Below are positions 50,141-58,497 of a DNA stretch of 64,000 nucleotides, in pieces; position 1 is the stretch's first letter, and the number at the start of each line of letters is the position of its first letter. This DNA comes from Streptomyces sp. SLBN-118 (GTDB lineage Bacteria; Actinomycetota; Actinomycetes; Streptomycetales; Streptomycetaceae). Location: contig NZ_VFNP01000002.1 of NCBI RefSeq assembly GCF_006715635.1, positions 1,488,001 through 1,552,000 on the forward strand, given 5' to 3'. Position numbers and translations under genes: made by a program. Below the pieces are notes generated by a model. It was not told the DNA's origin. It saw nothing but the letters and a program-made list of their open reading frames with translations, and did not search any database.

Positions 50141-50692
50141 TTACTCGTGCGGCGCCCAGTAGTCGAGCAGTGTGCCCACACCGTGCTCCACGGACTTCCA
50201 CGAGCCGGTGAAGCCGACCACCGCGAATGCCGCGGTGGGGAAGCCGGTCTTGGTCATCCGTGCCGGTGCGTCGCCCTCCCCGTTGCCGGCGAGCGCGTCC
50301 GCGAGCGCGTGCATCCCCGGATTGTGGCCGATGACAAGCAGTTCGCTCACCTCGTCCGGGGTCTCGTTCAGCAGTGCGAGAAGTTCGCCGAGGGAGGCGT
50401 CGTACAGCCTCTCCTCGTACACCGTCTTGGGGCGGTGCGGCAGCTCGTGAACCGCCAGCTTCCAGGTCTCCCGGGTTCTGCTCGCGGTGGAGCACAGCGC
50501 CAGGTCGAAGGCGATACCTGTATCAGCCAGCTTGCGGCCTGCCACCGCCGCTTCCTGACGGCCGCGCTCGGCGAGCGGGCGGTCGTGGTCGGACACCTGC
50601 GGCCAGTCGGCTTTCGCATGCCGAAGGAGGACGATCCTGCGGGATTCGGGAGATCCGGGGGCTGTCCCCCCGGAAGACACGGCGTCGCTCAT
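50141..50692 (-). CDS. SixA-type phosphohistidine phosphatase (histidine phosphatase superfamily)
   Basis: The 183-aa protein has the RHG-like motif IVLLRHAKADWP with the catalytic His, and VIGHNPGMH with the second His. Length and motif spacing match SixA, which dephosphorylates phosphohistidine in phosphorelay or PTS proteins. The ATG at 50692 is the natural start; the extra 47 residues of the longer frame are implausible. It is convergent with serB. Confidence 0.93.
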   Translation of the reverse strand: MSDAVSSGGTAPGSPESRRIVLLRHAKADWPQVSDHDRPLAERGRQEAAVAGRKLADTGIAFDLALCSTASRTRETWKLAVHELPHRPKTVYEERLYDASLGELLALLNETPDEVSELLVIGHNPGMHALADALAGNGEGDAPARMTKTGFPTAAFAVVGFTGSWKSVEHGVGTLLDYWAPHE

Positions 50693-50765
50693 GCACCCCA
50701 GCTTCGCATGAAATGAGCCAGCGGGCGCAGGGTGTTGACGCTCTCCCCCGTCACGGGTGAATACG

Positions 50766-50972
50766 TCACCGGGACAGAGTCTGCTGGATACGCTCCAGGA
50801 TCTGGCCGACCGCGGGCTCACCGCCCGCGGCATGTGCCTGGGCGGGGCCGGCGATCAGGAGGAGCAGTACGGCGAAGGCGAGCGTCGGCAGGGCGAGCGC
50901 CCACCACGGCAGCCGGATGTCGACGCCGCCGGTGGCCTTGGGGTGGGGCCGGGTGTGCGTGTGGGCCGACAT
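50766..50972 (-). CDS. Small membrane or secreted protein, unknown
   Basis: A 68-aa protein with a His/Thr-rich N-terminus, one strong hydrophobic segment (LALPTLAFAVLLLLIAG) ending in a possible AQA|HA signal-peptidase site, and a short amphipathic C-terminus (AVGQILERIQQTLSR). GGAGG lies 6 bases before the ATG. I recognise no family; it may be a secreted peptide or a single-pass protein. Confidence 0.7.
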   Translation of the reverse strand: MSAHTHTRPHPKATGGVDIRLPWWALALPTLAFAVLLLLIAGPAQAHAAGGEPAVGQILERIQQTLSR

Positions 50973-51138
50973 GGCCGCCTCCGTGACTGCCGTAGGTCTG
51001 CGGTTCGATGCTTCAAACCTACGGATCATGGAGCCACGGGCCCATCCGGTGAGCCACCCACTTCACCCTGAGCCTGCCCCCCTAGGGGATGGTGGTGCCA
51101 GCACCACCATGCCGTCCGAGGAGCGGCCAACTTCCGTG

Positions 51139-51255
51139 TCAGGGCGAGGCGATGGAGGCGATGATCGCGATCACGACGGTGATGGCGATCATGGCTCCGA
51201 AGACATAGAGGAGCTTCTTCTGGCCGTTCTGGGGGTTCGGGTCGAGCACAGGCAT
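51139..51255 (-). CDS. 38-aa single-helix protein accompanying the MFS transporter
   Basis: The sequence starts MPVLDPNPQNGQKKLLYVFG and continues as one hydrophobic helix to its end. It resembles the tiny proteins annotated as SGM_5486 family transporter-associated (from memory). It is 17 bases downstream of the MFS transporter stop on the same strand, so it is probably co-transcribed and may be a small accessory subunit. The SD is weak. Confidence 0.8.
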   Translation of the reverse strand: MPVLDPNPQNGQKKLLYVFGAMIAITVVIAIIASIASP

Positions 51256-51272
51256 GGAACCAGTCTCGCACC

Positions 51273-52577
51273 TCAGCATTCGTCCTCGATCGTCCGGTCC
51301 CGCCCGGCCAGGACGCCGATCGCGACCTGCGGCACGATCAGCCCCGCCATCAGCGCTATCGGCAGGTCCCAGCCGCCGCTGTGCTGGTAGAGCACGCCGA
51401 CCAGCAGCGGGCCGGGGATGGAGATCAGATAGCCGGTGGACTGCGCGAAGGCCGACAGGCGCCCGACTCCGGCGCCGGTGCGCGAGCGCATGCCGATCAT
51501 GGTGAGGGCGAGCGGGAAGGCGCAGTTGGAGATGCCGAGCAGCAGCGCCCACGCCCAGGCTGCGGCGGCGGGCGCGAAGAGCAGGCCCGTGTAGCCGGTC
51601 AGCCCGCACAGGCCGAGGGCGACGACGATCGGGCCCTGGTTCCTCATCCGGGTGGCGAGCCGCGGGATGACGAAGGCGAGCGGCACACCCATCACCATGG
51701 TCACGGCGAGCAGCACCCCGGCCGTGCCCGCGGGGACCCCGGCGTCGCGGAAGATCTGCGGCATCCAGCCCATGGTGATGTACGCCCCGGTGGCCTGGAG
51801 GCCGAAGTAGCAGGCCAGCGCCCATGCGGTGGGGCTGCGGGTGATACTGGGCGCCGGGGAGTCCTCGGCCCGTACGGCGACTGTGCTCCGCGCAGCCGCG
51901 CCGCGGTGGCGGACGAGGCCGATCCAGGGCAGTACGGCGAGGGCGGCGAGGAGGGCCCAGATCCCGAGCCCGAGGCGCCAACTGCCGCCCAGCGCCTCGG
52001 TCACCGGCACGGTCGCAGCCGCGGCGACGGAGGTGCCGAGCGCCAGCGCCATCGAGTAGAGCCCGGTCATGGAGCCGACCCGGTCGGGGAAGTACTGCTT
52101 GACGATCACCGGCATCAGGACGTTGCTGACGGCGATGCCCACCAGGGCGAGCGCGCTGGCGGCGAGGAAACCCGCCGTTCCGCCCGCGAAGGGCCTGATC
52201 AACAGGCCGGTGGCGATGGCCGCCATGCCCGCGCAGACGACAGCGCCCGGGCCTGGGCGGCGGGCGAGCCGGGGGGCCGCGATCCCGAAGACCGCGAAGC
52301 AGAGCGGCGGCACGGAGGTCAGGACGCCGGCCGCACTGCCGCTCATGTGCAGTCCGACCCTGGCCTCTTCGAGGAGTGCGCCGAGGCTGGTGATGGCGGG
52401 GCGGAGATTGAGGGCCGCGAGGAAGATCCCGACGACGACGAGATGGGTGAACCGGACCGCGGGCCGCCGGTCCGTGACGACCACGGCGGTACGGTCGGTG
52501 AGGGCGGGGCTCTGCGCCTGGGGCTCGATCTGGGTCCGAGTTTGGGTCCGGGTCTGGGTCCGGGTCTCGTCGGGCAT
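51273..52577 (-). CDS. MFS transporter, CynX/NimT-like
   Basis: The 434-aa protein has about twelve membrane helices with the CynX/NimT opening FLAALNLRPAITSLGALLEE, a loop-2/3 region with PRLARRPGPG, and the second-half GISNCAFPLALTMIGMRSRT. The family moves cyanate, nitroimidazole-like or organic anions, usually as exporters. The cytoplasmic N-terminus carries a TRTQ repeat. The divergent GntR/FadR regulator, with candidate operators in the gap, probably controls it. Confidence 0.93.
   Translation of the reverse strand: MPDETRTQTRTQTRTQIEPQAQSPALTDRTAVVVTDRRPAVRFTHLVVVGIFLAALNLRPAITSLGALLEEARVGLHMSGSAAGVLTSVPPLCFAVFGIAAPRLARRPGPGAVVCAGMAAIATGLLIRPFAGGTAGFLAASALALVGIAVSNVLMPVIVKQYFPDRVGSMTGLYSMALALGTSVAAAATVPVTEALGGSWRLGLGIWALLAALAVLPWIGLVRHRGAAARSTVAVRAEDSPAPSITRSPTAWALACYFGLQATGAYITMGWMPQIFRDAGVPAGTAGVLLAVTMVMGVPLAFVIPRLATRMRNQGPIVVALGLCGLTGYTGLLFAPAAAAWAWALLLGISNCAFPLALTMIGMRSRTGAGVGRLSAFAQSTGYLISIPGPLLVGVLYQHSGGWDLPIALMAGLIVPQVAIGVLAGRDRTIEDEC
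52531..52566 (-). repeat. 12-base tandem repeats at the start of the MFS gene
   Basis: Three near-identical 12-base units (TGGGTCCGGGTC type) encode the TRTQ repeats at residues 5-16 of the transporter. Confidence 0.85.
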
Positions 52578-52590
52578 GAGGCCATCATAG

Positions 52591-52616
52591 AATCATGGGA
52601 TGATTGGTTGTCCAAT
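52591..52616. promoter_or_regulatory. Two inverted repeats between MFS and GntR/FadR genes (candidate operator)
   Basis: AATCATGGGATGATT (52591-52605) and ATTGGTTGTCCAAT (52603-52616) are symmetric and adjacent, 13 bases upstream of the MFS start. The second has the TGG-N4-CCA form of FadR-type GntR operators, and the region is A/T-rich compared with its surroundings. Confidence 0.6.
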
Positions 52617-52669
52617 CCTTCAACCACTTCCGTACGCCCTTCACATGACTCTCGTACGCAAGGAGCACC

Positions 52670-53356
52670 ATGGCGCTGACCTCTCCCCGGCGTTCCGCGC
52701 TCTCCGATCAGGTGATCGCCGAGCTGCGGAACCAGATCACCTCGGGCGAGTGGCCGGTGGGCTCACGTATCCCCACCGAACCGGAACTGGTCGGGCAGCT
52801 GGGCGTGGCCCGCAACACCGTGCGTGAGGCGGTCCGCGCGCTCGCCCACAACGGCCTTCTGGACATCCGCCAGGGCTCGGGGACCTATGTCGTGGCGACG
52901 AGCGAGCTGGCCGGTGTCATGCACCGCCGGTTCGCCGACGCCGACCCGCGGCACATCGCCGAGCTGCGCTCCACCCTGGAGTCCTCGGCCGCAAGGCTGG
53001 CCGCGCAGCGGCGTACGGACAAGGACCTGAAGCAGTTGGACACGCTTCTGGCCCGGCGCGACGAGGCCTGGGCCTCGGGGGACGCGGAGCAGTTCGTCGC
53101 CGCCGACGCGACGTTCCATCTCGCGGTGGCCGCCGCCTCGCACAACGAGGTGCTCAGCGAGCTCTACGCGGACCTGGGCGATCTGCTGCGCGACTGGCTG
53201 CGCGACGACGTGGGCCACGAGCTGCGCCCGGAGCGCCACATGGATCACGCGCGGATGGTCGAGGCGATCCGCGGGGGCGACGGCGACACGGCGGCGACGG
53301 AGGCCGCGAGCTATCCGTTCATGTGCCTGGGGAATCCCCCACGGGCTGATGGCTGA
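52670..53356 (+). CDS. GntR-family regulator, FadR subfamily (FCD domain)
   Basis: The 228-aa protein has an N-terminal winged helix (QVIAELRNQITSGEWPVGSRIPTEPELVGQLGVARNTVREAVRALAHNG, residues about 12-62) and a C-terminal all-helical FCD ligand-binding domain with the metal-binding pattern D..FH..V and a later H. It is divergent from the MFS gene, so it is probably the transporter's local repressor. The last 38 bases overlap the convergent small secreted-protein gene. Confidence 0.94.
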   Translation: MALTSPRRSALSDQVIAELRNQITSGEWPVGSRIPTEPELVGQLGVARNTVREAVRALAHNGLLDIRQGSGTYVVATSELAGVMHRRFADADPRHIAELRSTLESSAARLAAQRRTDKDLKQLDTLLARRDEAWASGDAEQFVAADATFHLAVAAASHNEVLSELYADLGDLLRDWLRDDVGHELRPERHMDHARMVEAIRGGDGDTAATEAASYPFMCLGNPPRADG

Positions 53357-53693
53357 CCCACACCTCGCCGATCTCCTTCCAGCAGCGGTCGGTGAGTTCC
53401 GCGTAGTCCGCCGGGCCCACGTCGACGGGCGCGCTGTCGGCGTCGATGTCCCACCAGCGCTCGCACTCGACATGCAGCCGGACGCGGTCGGTGGAGGGGT
53501 AGGGGTTGTGGCAGTAGGCGGTGGCCCGGGAGCCCTCGATGACGGTGCGGCAGTCGGCCTGGTACGTCCGGGGCGGGGACTGCGGCCGGTGCTCGGGCTC
53601 TTCACGGTGCTGCTGGGAGACGGCGGCCGGTGCCGCACACACGAGGACGGTCACCGTGGCAGGTACGAGCGCGGAGCGCCAGGTCGTACGCAC
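53319..53693 (-). CDS. Small secreted protein, unknown
   Basis: This 124-aa protein has an N-terminal signal peptide (RTTWRSALVPATVTVLVCAAPAAVS) and a mature part with four Cys (ADCRTV, AYCHN, VECERWW, DRCWKEI), suggesting two disulfides in an extracytoplasmic fold. GAGGAGG lies 9 bases before the GTG, which decides the start. I recognise no family. Its 3' end overlaps the convergent regulator gene by 38 bases. Confidence 0.8.
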   Translation of the reverse strand: MRTTWRSALVPATVTVLVCAAPAAVSQQHREEPEHRPQSPPRTYQADCRTVIEGSRATAYCHNPYPSTDRVRLHVECERWWDIDADSAPVDVGPADYAELTDRCWKEIGEVWVSHQPVGDSPGT

Positions 53694-53811
53694 AAGCGGG
53701 ACCTCCTCGGCCGTACTGCGGCCGGGTAGCCGCGGCTGCACCACAAGGGGGATTGCCCCTCAAGCCTCGCCGCCGGGGCGCGGTACCGCGCGGCCTCGGG
53801 GGCCGAACGGG

Positions 53812-53852
53812 CGACGCCCCGTCCCCCGCGCGCTGCGGGGAACGGGGCGTCG
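53812..53852 (-). terminator. Hairpin after fabI
   Basis: A near-perfect 18-bp stem (one mismatch) with a 5-base loop lies 16 bases past the fabI stop and should terminate the fabG-fabI transcript. Confidence 0.85.
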
Positions 53853-53867
53853 ATGCCGTACGGGAGG

Positions 53868-54635
53868 CTACGCGCCCATCATGTGCACGCCGCCGTCCAC
53901 GTGGACGATCTCGCCGGTGGTCTTCGGGAACCAGTCCGAGAGCAGGGCGACGACTCCGCGGCCGGTCGGCTCCGGGTCCGCCATGTTCCACTCCAGCGGG
54001 GAGCGGTGGTTCCACACGTCCGCGAGCTCCGAGAAGCCCGGGATGGACTTGGCGGCCATGGAGCCGATGGGTCCGGCCGAGATCAGGTTGCAGCGGATGT
54101 TCTGCTTGCCCAGGTCACGGGCGAGGTAGCGGGAGGTGGCCTCCAGCGCCGCCTTCGCGGGCCCCATCCAGTCGTACTGCGGCCAGGCGAACTGTGCGTC
54201 GAAGGTGAGACCGACGACCGAACCGCCCTCCTGCATCAGCGGCAGGCAGGCCATTGTCAGCGACTTCAGCGAGAACGCCGAGACGTGCATCGCGGTCGAG
54301 ACCGACTCGAACGGGGTGTTGAGGAAGTTGCCGCCGAGGGCGTCCTGCGGGGCGAAGCCGATGGAGTGGACGACACCGTCGAGGCTGCCGAGCTCCTCAC
54401 GGACCAGGTCGGCGAGCCGGTTCAGGTGCTCGCTGTTGGTCACATCCAGCTCGATGACCTTGGCGGGCCTGGGCAGCTTCTTGGCGATGCGCTCGGTCAG
54501 CGTGGGCCGGGGGAAGGCGGTGAGGATGACCTCGGCGCCCTGCTCCTGTGCCAGCTTCGCGGTGTGGAAGGCGATGGAGGACTCCATCAGCACACCGGTG
54601 ATCAGGATGCGCTTGCCGGCGAGGATTCCACTCAT
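53868..54635 (-). CDS. fabI: Enoyl-ACP reductase, InhA-like
   Basis: The 255-aa FAS-II enzyme reduces enoyl-ACP with NADH. It shows the InhA/FabI start ILAGKRILITGVLMESSIAFH, the HSIGFAPQ segment and the catalytic YDWMGPAKAALEA (Tyr-x6-Lys). It ends GEIVHVDGGVHMMGA. It is the target class of triclosan and activated isoniazid. The gene is 4 bases behind fabG, mirroring mabA-inhA of mycobacteria. Confidence 0.97.
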   Translation of the reverse strand: MSGILAGKRILITGVLMESSIAFHTAKLAQEQGAEVILTAFPRPTLTERIAKKLPRPAKVIELDVTNSEHLNRLADLVREELGSLDGVVHSIGFAPQDALGGNFLNTPFESVSTAMHVSAFSLKSLTMACLPLMQEGGSVVGLTFDAQFAWPQYDWMGPAKAALEATSRYLARDLGKQNIRCNLISAGPIGSMAAKSIPGFSELADVWNHRSPLEWNMADPEPTGRGVVALLSDWFPKTTGEIVHVDGGVHMMGA

Positions 54636-54639
54636 GTGA

Positions 54640-55344
54640 TCAGTGACCCATGCCCAATCCGCCGTCAACAGGGATGACGGCTCCAGTGATGTACGAGGCG
54701 TCGTCGGAGGCGAGGAAGCGCACCGTGGCGGCGATCTCCTCCGGCTGCGCGTAACGGCCGAGCGGCACCTGCGAGACGATGCCCGCGCGCTGCTCGTCGT
54801 TGAGCACCTTGGTCATGTCGGTGTCGACAAAACCGGGTGCGACGACGTTGAAGGTGATGTTCCGCGAACCGAGTTCGCGGGCCAGCGAGCGGGCGAAGCC
54901 GACGAGACCCGCCTTGGAGGCGGCGTAGTTGGCCTGTCCCGCCGAGCCCAGCAGCCCGACCACGGAGGAGACCAGCACGACGCGGCCCTTCTTGGCGCGC
55001 AGCATGCCACGGTTGGCGCGCTTGACGACCCGGAAGGTGCCGGTGAGGTTGGTGTCGAGGACGGAGGTGAAGTCCTCCTCGGACATCCGCATCAGAAGCT
55101 GGTCCTTGGTGACACCGGCGTTCGCCACCAGCACCTCGACAGGCCCGTGCTTCTCCTCGATCTCCTTGTAGGCCTGCTCCACCTGCTCGGAGTCGGTGAT
55201 GTCGCACTTGACGGCCAGGAAGCCGGCCGGCGGCTCCCCCGAGCGGTAGGTGATCGCGACCTTGTCGCCGGCCTCGGCGAACGCGCGGGCGATGGCGAGG
55301 CCGATGCCCCGGTTTCCTCCGGTGACGAGAACCGAGCGGCTCAA
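54640..55344 (-). CDS. fabG: 3-oxoacyl-ACP reductase
   Basis: The 234-aa SDR reduces beta-ketoacyl-ACP with NADPH. Motifs are VLVTGGNRGIGLAIA, NAGVTKD, VSSVVG and YAASKAG, with GAVIPVDGGLGMGH at the end. The start is a TTG (55342-55344) with AAGGGTG 6 bases upstream; no ATG or GTG gives a full N-terminus. It is first in the fabG-fabI operon. Interleaved inverted repeats (55355-55388) stand just before it. Confidence 0.97.
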   Translation of the reverse strand: MSRSVLVTGGNRGIGLAIARAFAEAGDKVAITYRSGEPPAGFLAVKCDITDSEQVEQAYKEIEEKHGPVEVLVANAGVTKDQLLMRMSEEDFTSVLDTNLTGTFRVVKRANRGMLRAKKGRVVLVSSVVGLLGSAGQANYAASKAGLVGFARSLARELGSRNITFNVVAPGFVDTDMTKVLNDEQRAGIVSQVPLGRYAQPEEIAATVRFLASDDASYITGAVIPVDGGLGMGH

Positions 55345-55354
55345 CGGATCACCC

Positions 55355-55388
55355 TTTCGATAGCGGTCTGGTACTCGAAAACCTATCG
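55355..55388. promoter_or_regulatory. Interleaved inverted repeats upstream of fabG
   Basis: TTTCGA (55355-55360) with TCGAAA (55375-55380), and CGATAG (55358-55363) with CTATCG (55383-55388), overlap in a 34-base block 10 bases upstream of the fabG start. This is a candidate operator for a fatty-acid regulator. Confidence 0.35.
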
Positions 55389-55528
55389 GTCCCGCACCCC
55401 CCGCGGAGAATCGGGCCCTGACAGCGCCTACATCCAGTCGCTGTCGGGTCCCTACAGAATGGCGCTGGGCAAGGGCCCCTCCGGCGCGACATGATCGGGA
55501 CGACCCGTCTCAACGACAGGAGACATCC

Positions 55529-57052
55529 GTGCCTCATTCCATCGACGAAGCCTTCACGGCGCTGCCGCTGCGGGCCCTCGCCGACGCGGCACTCGCCCGG
55601 GCGCGTGCGCTCGGCGCCGAGCACGCCGACTTCCGCTTCGAGCGCGTACGCAGTGCGGCGTGGCGGCTGCGCGACGCCAAGCCCGCCGGCTCGTCCGACA
55701 CCACCGACCTCGGTTACGCGGTGCGGGTCGTGCACGGCGGCGCCTGGGGGTTCGCCTCCGGAGTCGACATGACCATGGACGCGGCCGCCAAGGTCGCGGG
55801 CCAGGCGGTCGCGATGGCCAAGCTGTCGGCGAAGGTGATCGCCGCGGCCGGCTCCGACGAGAGGGTGGAGCTGGCCGAGGAGCCGGTGCATGCGGACCGC
55901 ACCTGGATCTCCTCGTACGAGATCAACCCCTTCGAGGTACCCGACGAGGACAAGACCGCGCTGCTCACCGAGTGGAGCACGCGTCTGCTTCGGGCGGAAG
56001 GCGTGGCGCACGTGGACGCGACGCTGCTCACCGTGCAGGAGAACAAGTTCTACGCGGACACGGCGGGAACCGTCACCACCCAGCAGCGGGTGCGGCTGCA
56101 TCCGGCGCTCACGGCCGTCGCGGTCGACGAGACGACGGGCGAGTTCGACTCGATGCGCACGATCGCCCCGCCGGTGGGCCGCGGCTGGGAGTATCTGACC
56201 GGCACGGGCTGGGACTGGGACGCCGAGCTGGAGCAGATCCCGGGGCTGCTCGCCGAGAAGATGCGTGCGCCGAGCGTCGAGGCCGGGCGCTACGACCTGG
56301 TGGTCGACCCGTCGAATCTCTGGCTGACCATCCATGAGTCGATCGGCCACGCCACCGAGCTGGACCGGGCGCTGGGGTACGAAGCGGCGTACGCGGGGAC
56401 GTCCTTCGCCACCTTCGACAAGCTGGGGAAGCTGGCCTACGGCTCCTCGGTGATGAATGTGACCGGCGACCGGACCGCCGAGCACGGGCTCGCGACCATC
56501 GGCTACGACGACGAGGGCGTCGAGGCGCAGTCGTGGGACCTGGTCAAGGACGGGACGCTGGTGGGCTACCAGCTGGACCGGCGGATCGCGAAGCTGACGG
56601 GCCTCGGCCGCTCCAACGGCTGCGCGTTCGCGGACTCCCCCGGCCATGTGCCGGTACAGCGGATGGCGAACGTGTCGTTGCAGCCGGATCCGGGCGGACT
56701 GTCCACGGAGGATCTGATCGGCGGCGTGGAACGCGGGATCTACGTGGTCGGCGACCGGTCGTGGTCGATCGACATGCAGCGCTACAACTTCCAGTTCACC
56801 GGGCAGCGATTCTTCCGTATCGAGAACGGGAAGCTGGCGGGCCAGCTGCGCGATGTCGCCTACCAGGCGACGACGACCGACTTCTGGGGCTCGATGGAGA
56901 AGGTGGGCGGCCCGCAGACCTATGTCCTGGGCGGCGCCTTCAACTGCGGCAAGGCCCAGCCGGGCCAGGTCGCCGCGGTCTCCCACGGCTGCCCGTCCGC
57001 GCTGTTCCGCGGCGTGAACATTCTGAACACGACTCAGGAGGCCGGTCGATGA
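55529..57052 (+). CDS. tldD: TldD family metalloprotease subunit
   Basis: The 507-aa protein contains the catalytic zinc motif HESIGH (from residue 269) of TldD and C-terminal GGPQTYVLGGAFNCGKAQPGQ. With TldE it forms a heterodimeric peptidase that threads and degrades small unfolded peptides (microcin maturation and CcdA decay in E. coli). AGGAG lies 6 bases before the GTG start. Its stop overlaps the tldE ATG (ATGA), guaranteeing coupled synthesis of the two subunits. Confidence 0.96.
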   Translation: MPHSIDEAFTALPLRALADAALARARALGAEHADFRFERVRSAAWRLRDAKPAGSSDTTDLGYAVRVVHGGAWGFASGVDMTMDAAAKVAGQAVAMAKLSAKVIAAAGSDERVELAEEPVHADRTWISSYEINPFEVPDEDKTALLTEWSTRLLRAEGVAHVDATLLTVQENKFYADTAGTVTTQQRVRLHPALTAVAVDETTGEFDSMRTIAPPVGRGWEYLTGTGWDWDAELEQIPGLLAEKMRAPSVEAGRYDLVVDPSNLWLTIHESIGHATELDRALGYEAAYAGTSFATFDKLGKLAYGSSVMNVTGDRTAEHGLATIGYDDEGVEAQSWDLVKDGTLVGYQLDRRIAKLTGLGRSNGCAFADSPGHVPVQRMANVSLQPDPGGLSTEDLIGGVERGIYVVGDRSWSIDMQRYNFQFTGQRFFRIENGKLAGQLRDVAYQATTTDFWGSMEKVGGPQTYVLGGAFNCGKAQPGQVAAVSHGCPSALFRGVNILNTTQEAGR

Positions 57053-58440
57053 GCCGCACCAGCAAGCCGCACGAGATCGTCGAGCGGGCCCTCGAACTGT
57101 CCACCGCCGACGGTTGCGTCGTCATCGCCGACGAGCACTCCTCCGCCAATCTGCGCTGGGCGGGCAATGCCCTGACCACCAACGGCGTCACCCGCGGCCG
57201 CACCCTCACCGTCATCGCCACTGTCGACGGCTCCGAGGGCACCGCGTCCGGTGTCGTATCGCGCTCCGCCGTCACCGCCGACGACCTCGAACCGCTCGTA
57301 CGAGCCGCCGAGGCCGCCGCGCGCGGGGCCGACCCCGCCGAGGACGCTCAGCCGCTCGTCGAAGGGGTCCCCGCGTCCCCCGACTTCACGGACGCGCCCG
57401 ACGAGACATCGTCCGCCGTCTTCGCGGACTTCGCTCCGGCGCTGGGCGAGGCGTTCGCCCGCGCCCGGGCCGGAGGCCGTGAGCTGTACGGCTTCGCCAA
57501 CCACGAGCTCACCTCCACCTACCTCGGCACGTCGACGGGGCTGCGGCTGCGCCACGACCAACCCAACGGCACCCTGGAGCTCAACGCCAAGTCCCCCGAC
57601 CGCTCCCGTTCCGCCTGGGCGGGCCGCTCGACGCGGGACTTCAAGGACGTCGACCCCGCCCTGCTCGACGCGGAGCTCGCCGGCCGGCTCGGCTGGGCCG
57701 AGCGCCGGATCGACCTGCCGGCGGGCCGGTACGAGACGCTGCTGCCGCCCACGGCTGTGGCCGATCTGCTGATCTACCAGCTGTGGTCGTCGACGGCCCG
57801 GGACGCGGCCGAGGGCCGGACGGTCTTCTCCAAGCCGGGCGGCGGCACACGTATCGGGGAGACGCTCTCGCCGCTGCCGCTGACCCTGCGCAGCAACCCG
57901 AACGAAGCGGGTCTGGAGTCGGCACCGTTCGTGGTCGCACACTCCTCCGGCGACGACGCGTCGGTCTTCGACAACGGCCTGCCGCTGTCGGCGACGGACT
58001 GGGTACGCGACGGAAAACTGGAGCATCTGGTCACCACCCGGCACAGTGCGGCTCTGACCGGCCTGCCCGTCGCGCCCGGAGCGGGCAATCTGATCCTCGA
58101 CGGCGGTGGCGAGCGCTCGCTGGACGAGATGGTCTCGGCGACCGCCCGCGGGCTGCTGCTGACCTGCCTCTGGTACATCCGCGAGGTCGACCCGGCGACG
58201 CTGCTGCTGACCGGGCTGACCAGGGACGGCGTGTACCTCGTCGAGAACGGCGAGGTGGTCGGCGAGGTGAACAACTTCCGTTTCAACGAGTCGCCCGTCG
58301 ATCTGCTCTCGCGGACGACCGAGGCGGGACGCAGCGAGAAGACACTGCCGCGTGAGTGGGGCGACTGGTTCACGCGGGCCGCGATGCCCGCGCTGCGCAT
58401 CCCTGATTTCAATATGAGTTCGGTCAGCCAGGGCGTATAA
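57049..58440 (+). CDS. tldE: TldE/PmbA family protein
   Basis: The 463-aa non-catalytic partner of TldD lacks the HExxxH motif. It has the family's TADGCVVIADEHSSANLRWAGN opening (in two blocks), GERSLDEMVSATARGLLLT and the C-terminal VVGEVNNFRFNESPVDLL. The start ATG is fixed by the ATGA overlap with tldD. No RiPP precursor or modifying enzyme is nearby, so its peptide substrate is unknown. Confidence 0.95.
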   Translation: MSRTSKPHEIVERALELSTADGCVVIADEHSSANLRWAGNALTTNGVTRGRTLTVIATVDGSEGTASGVVSRSAVTADDLEPLVRAAEAAARGADPAEDAQPLVEGVPASPDFTDAPDETSSAVFADFAPALGEAFARARAGGRELYGFANHELTSTYLGTSTGLRLRHDQPNGTLELNAKSPDRSRSAWAGRSTRDFKDVDPALLDAELAGRLGWAERRIDLPAGRYETLLPPTAVADLLIYQLWSSTARDAAEGRTVFSKPGGGTRIGETLSPLPLTLRSNPNEAGLESAPFVVAHSSGDDASVFDNGLPLSATDWVRDGKLEHLVTTRHSAALTGLPVAPGAGNLILDGGGERSLDEMVSATARGLLLTCLWYIREVDPATLLLTGLTRDGVYLVENGEVVGEVNNFRFNESPVDLLSRTTEAGRSEKTLPREWGDWFTRAAMPALRIPDFNMSSVSQGV

Positions 58441-58497
58441 CCTCGTACTCGTCCCTGGACACACCGAACGCTGCACATCGAAGGAGACGCGAGAGAC

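Noticed and set aside
58441..58497. T-box leader before tyrS
   Set aside because: Only 57 bases separate tldE and tyrS and no T-box consensus is present.
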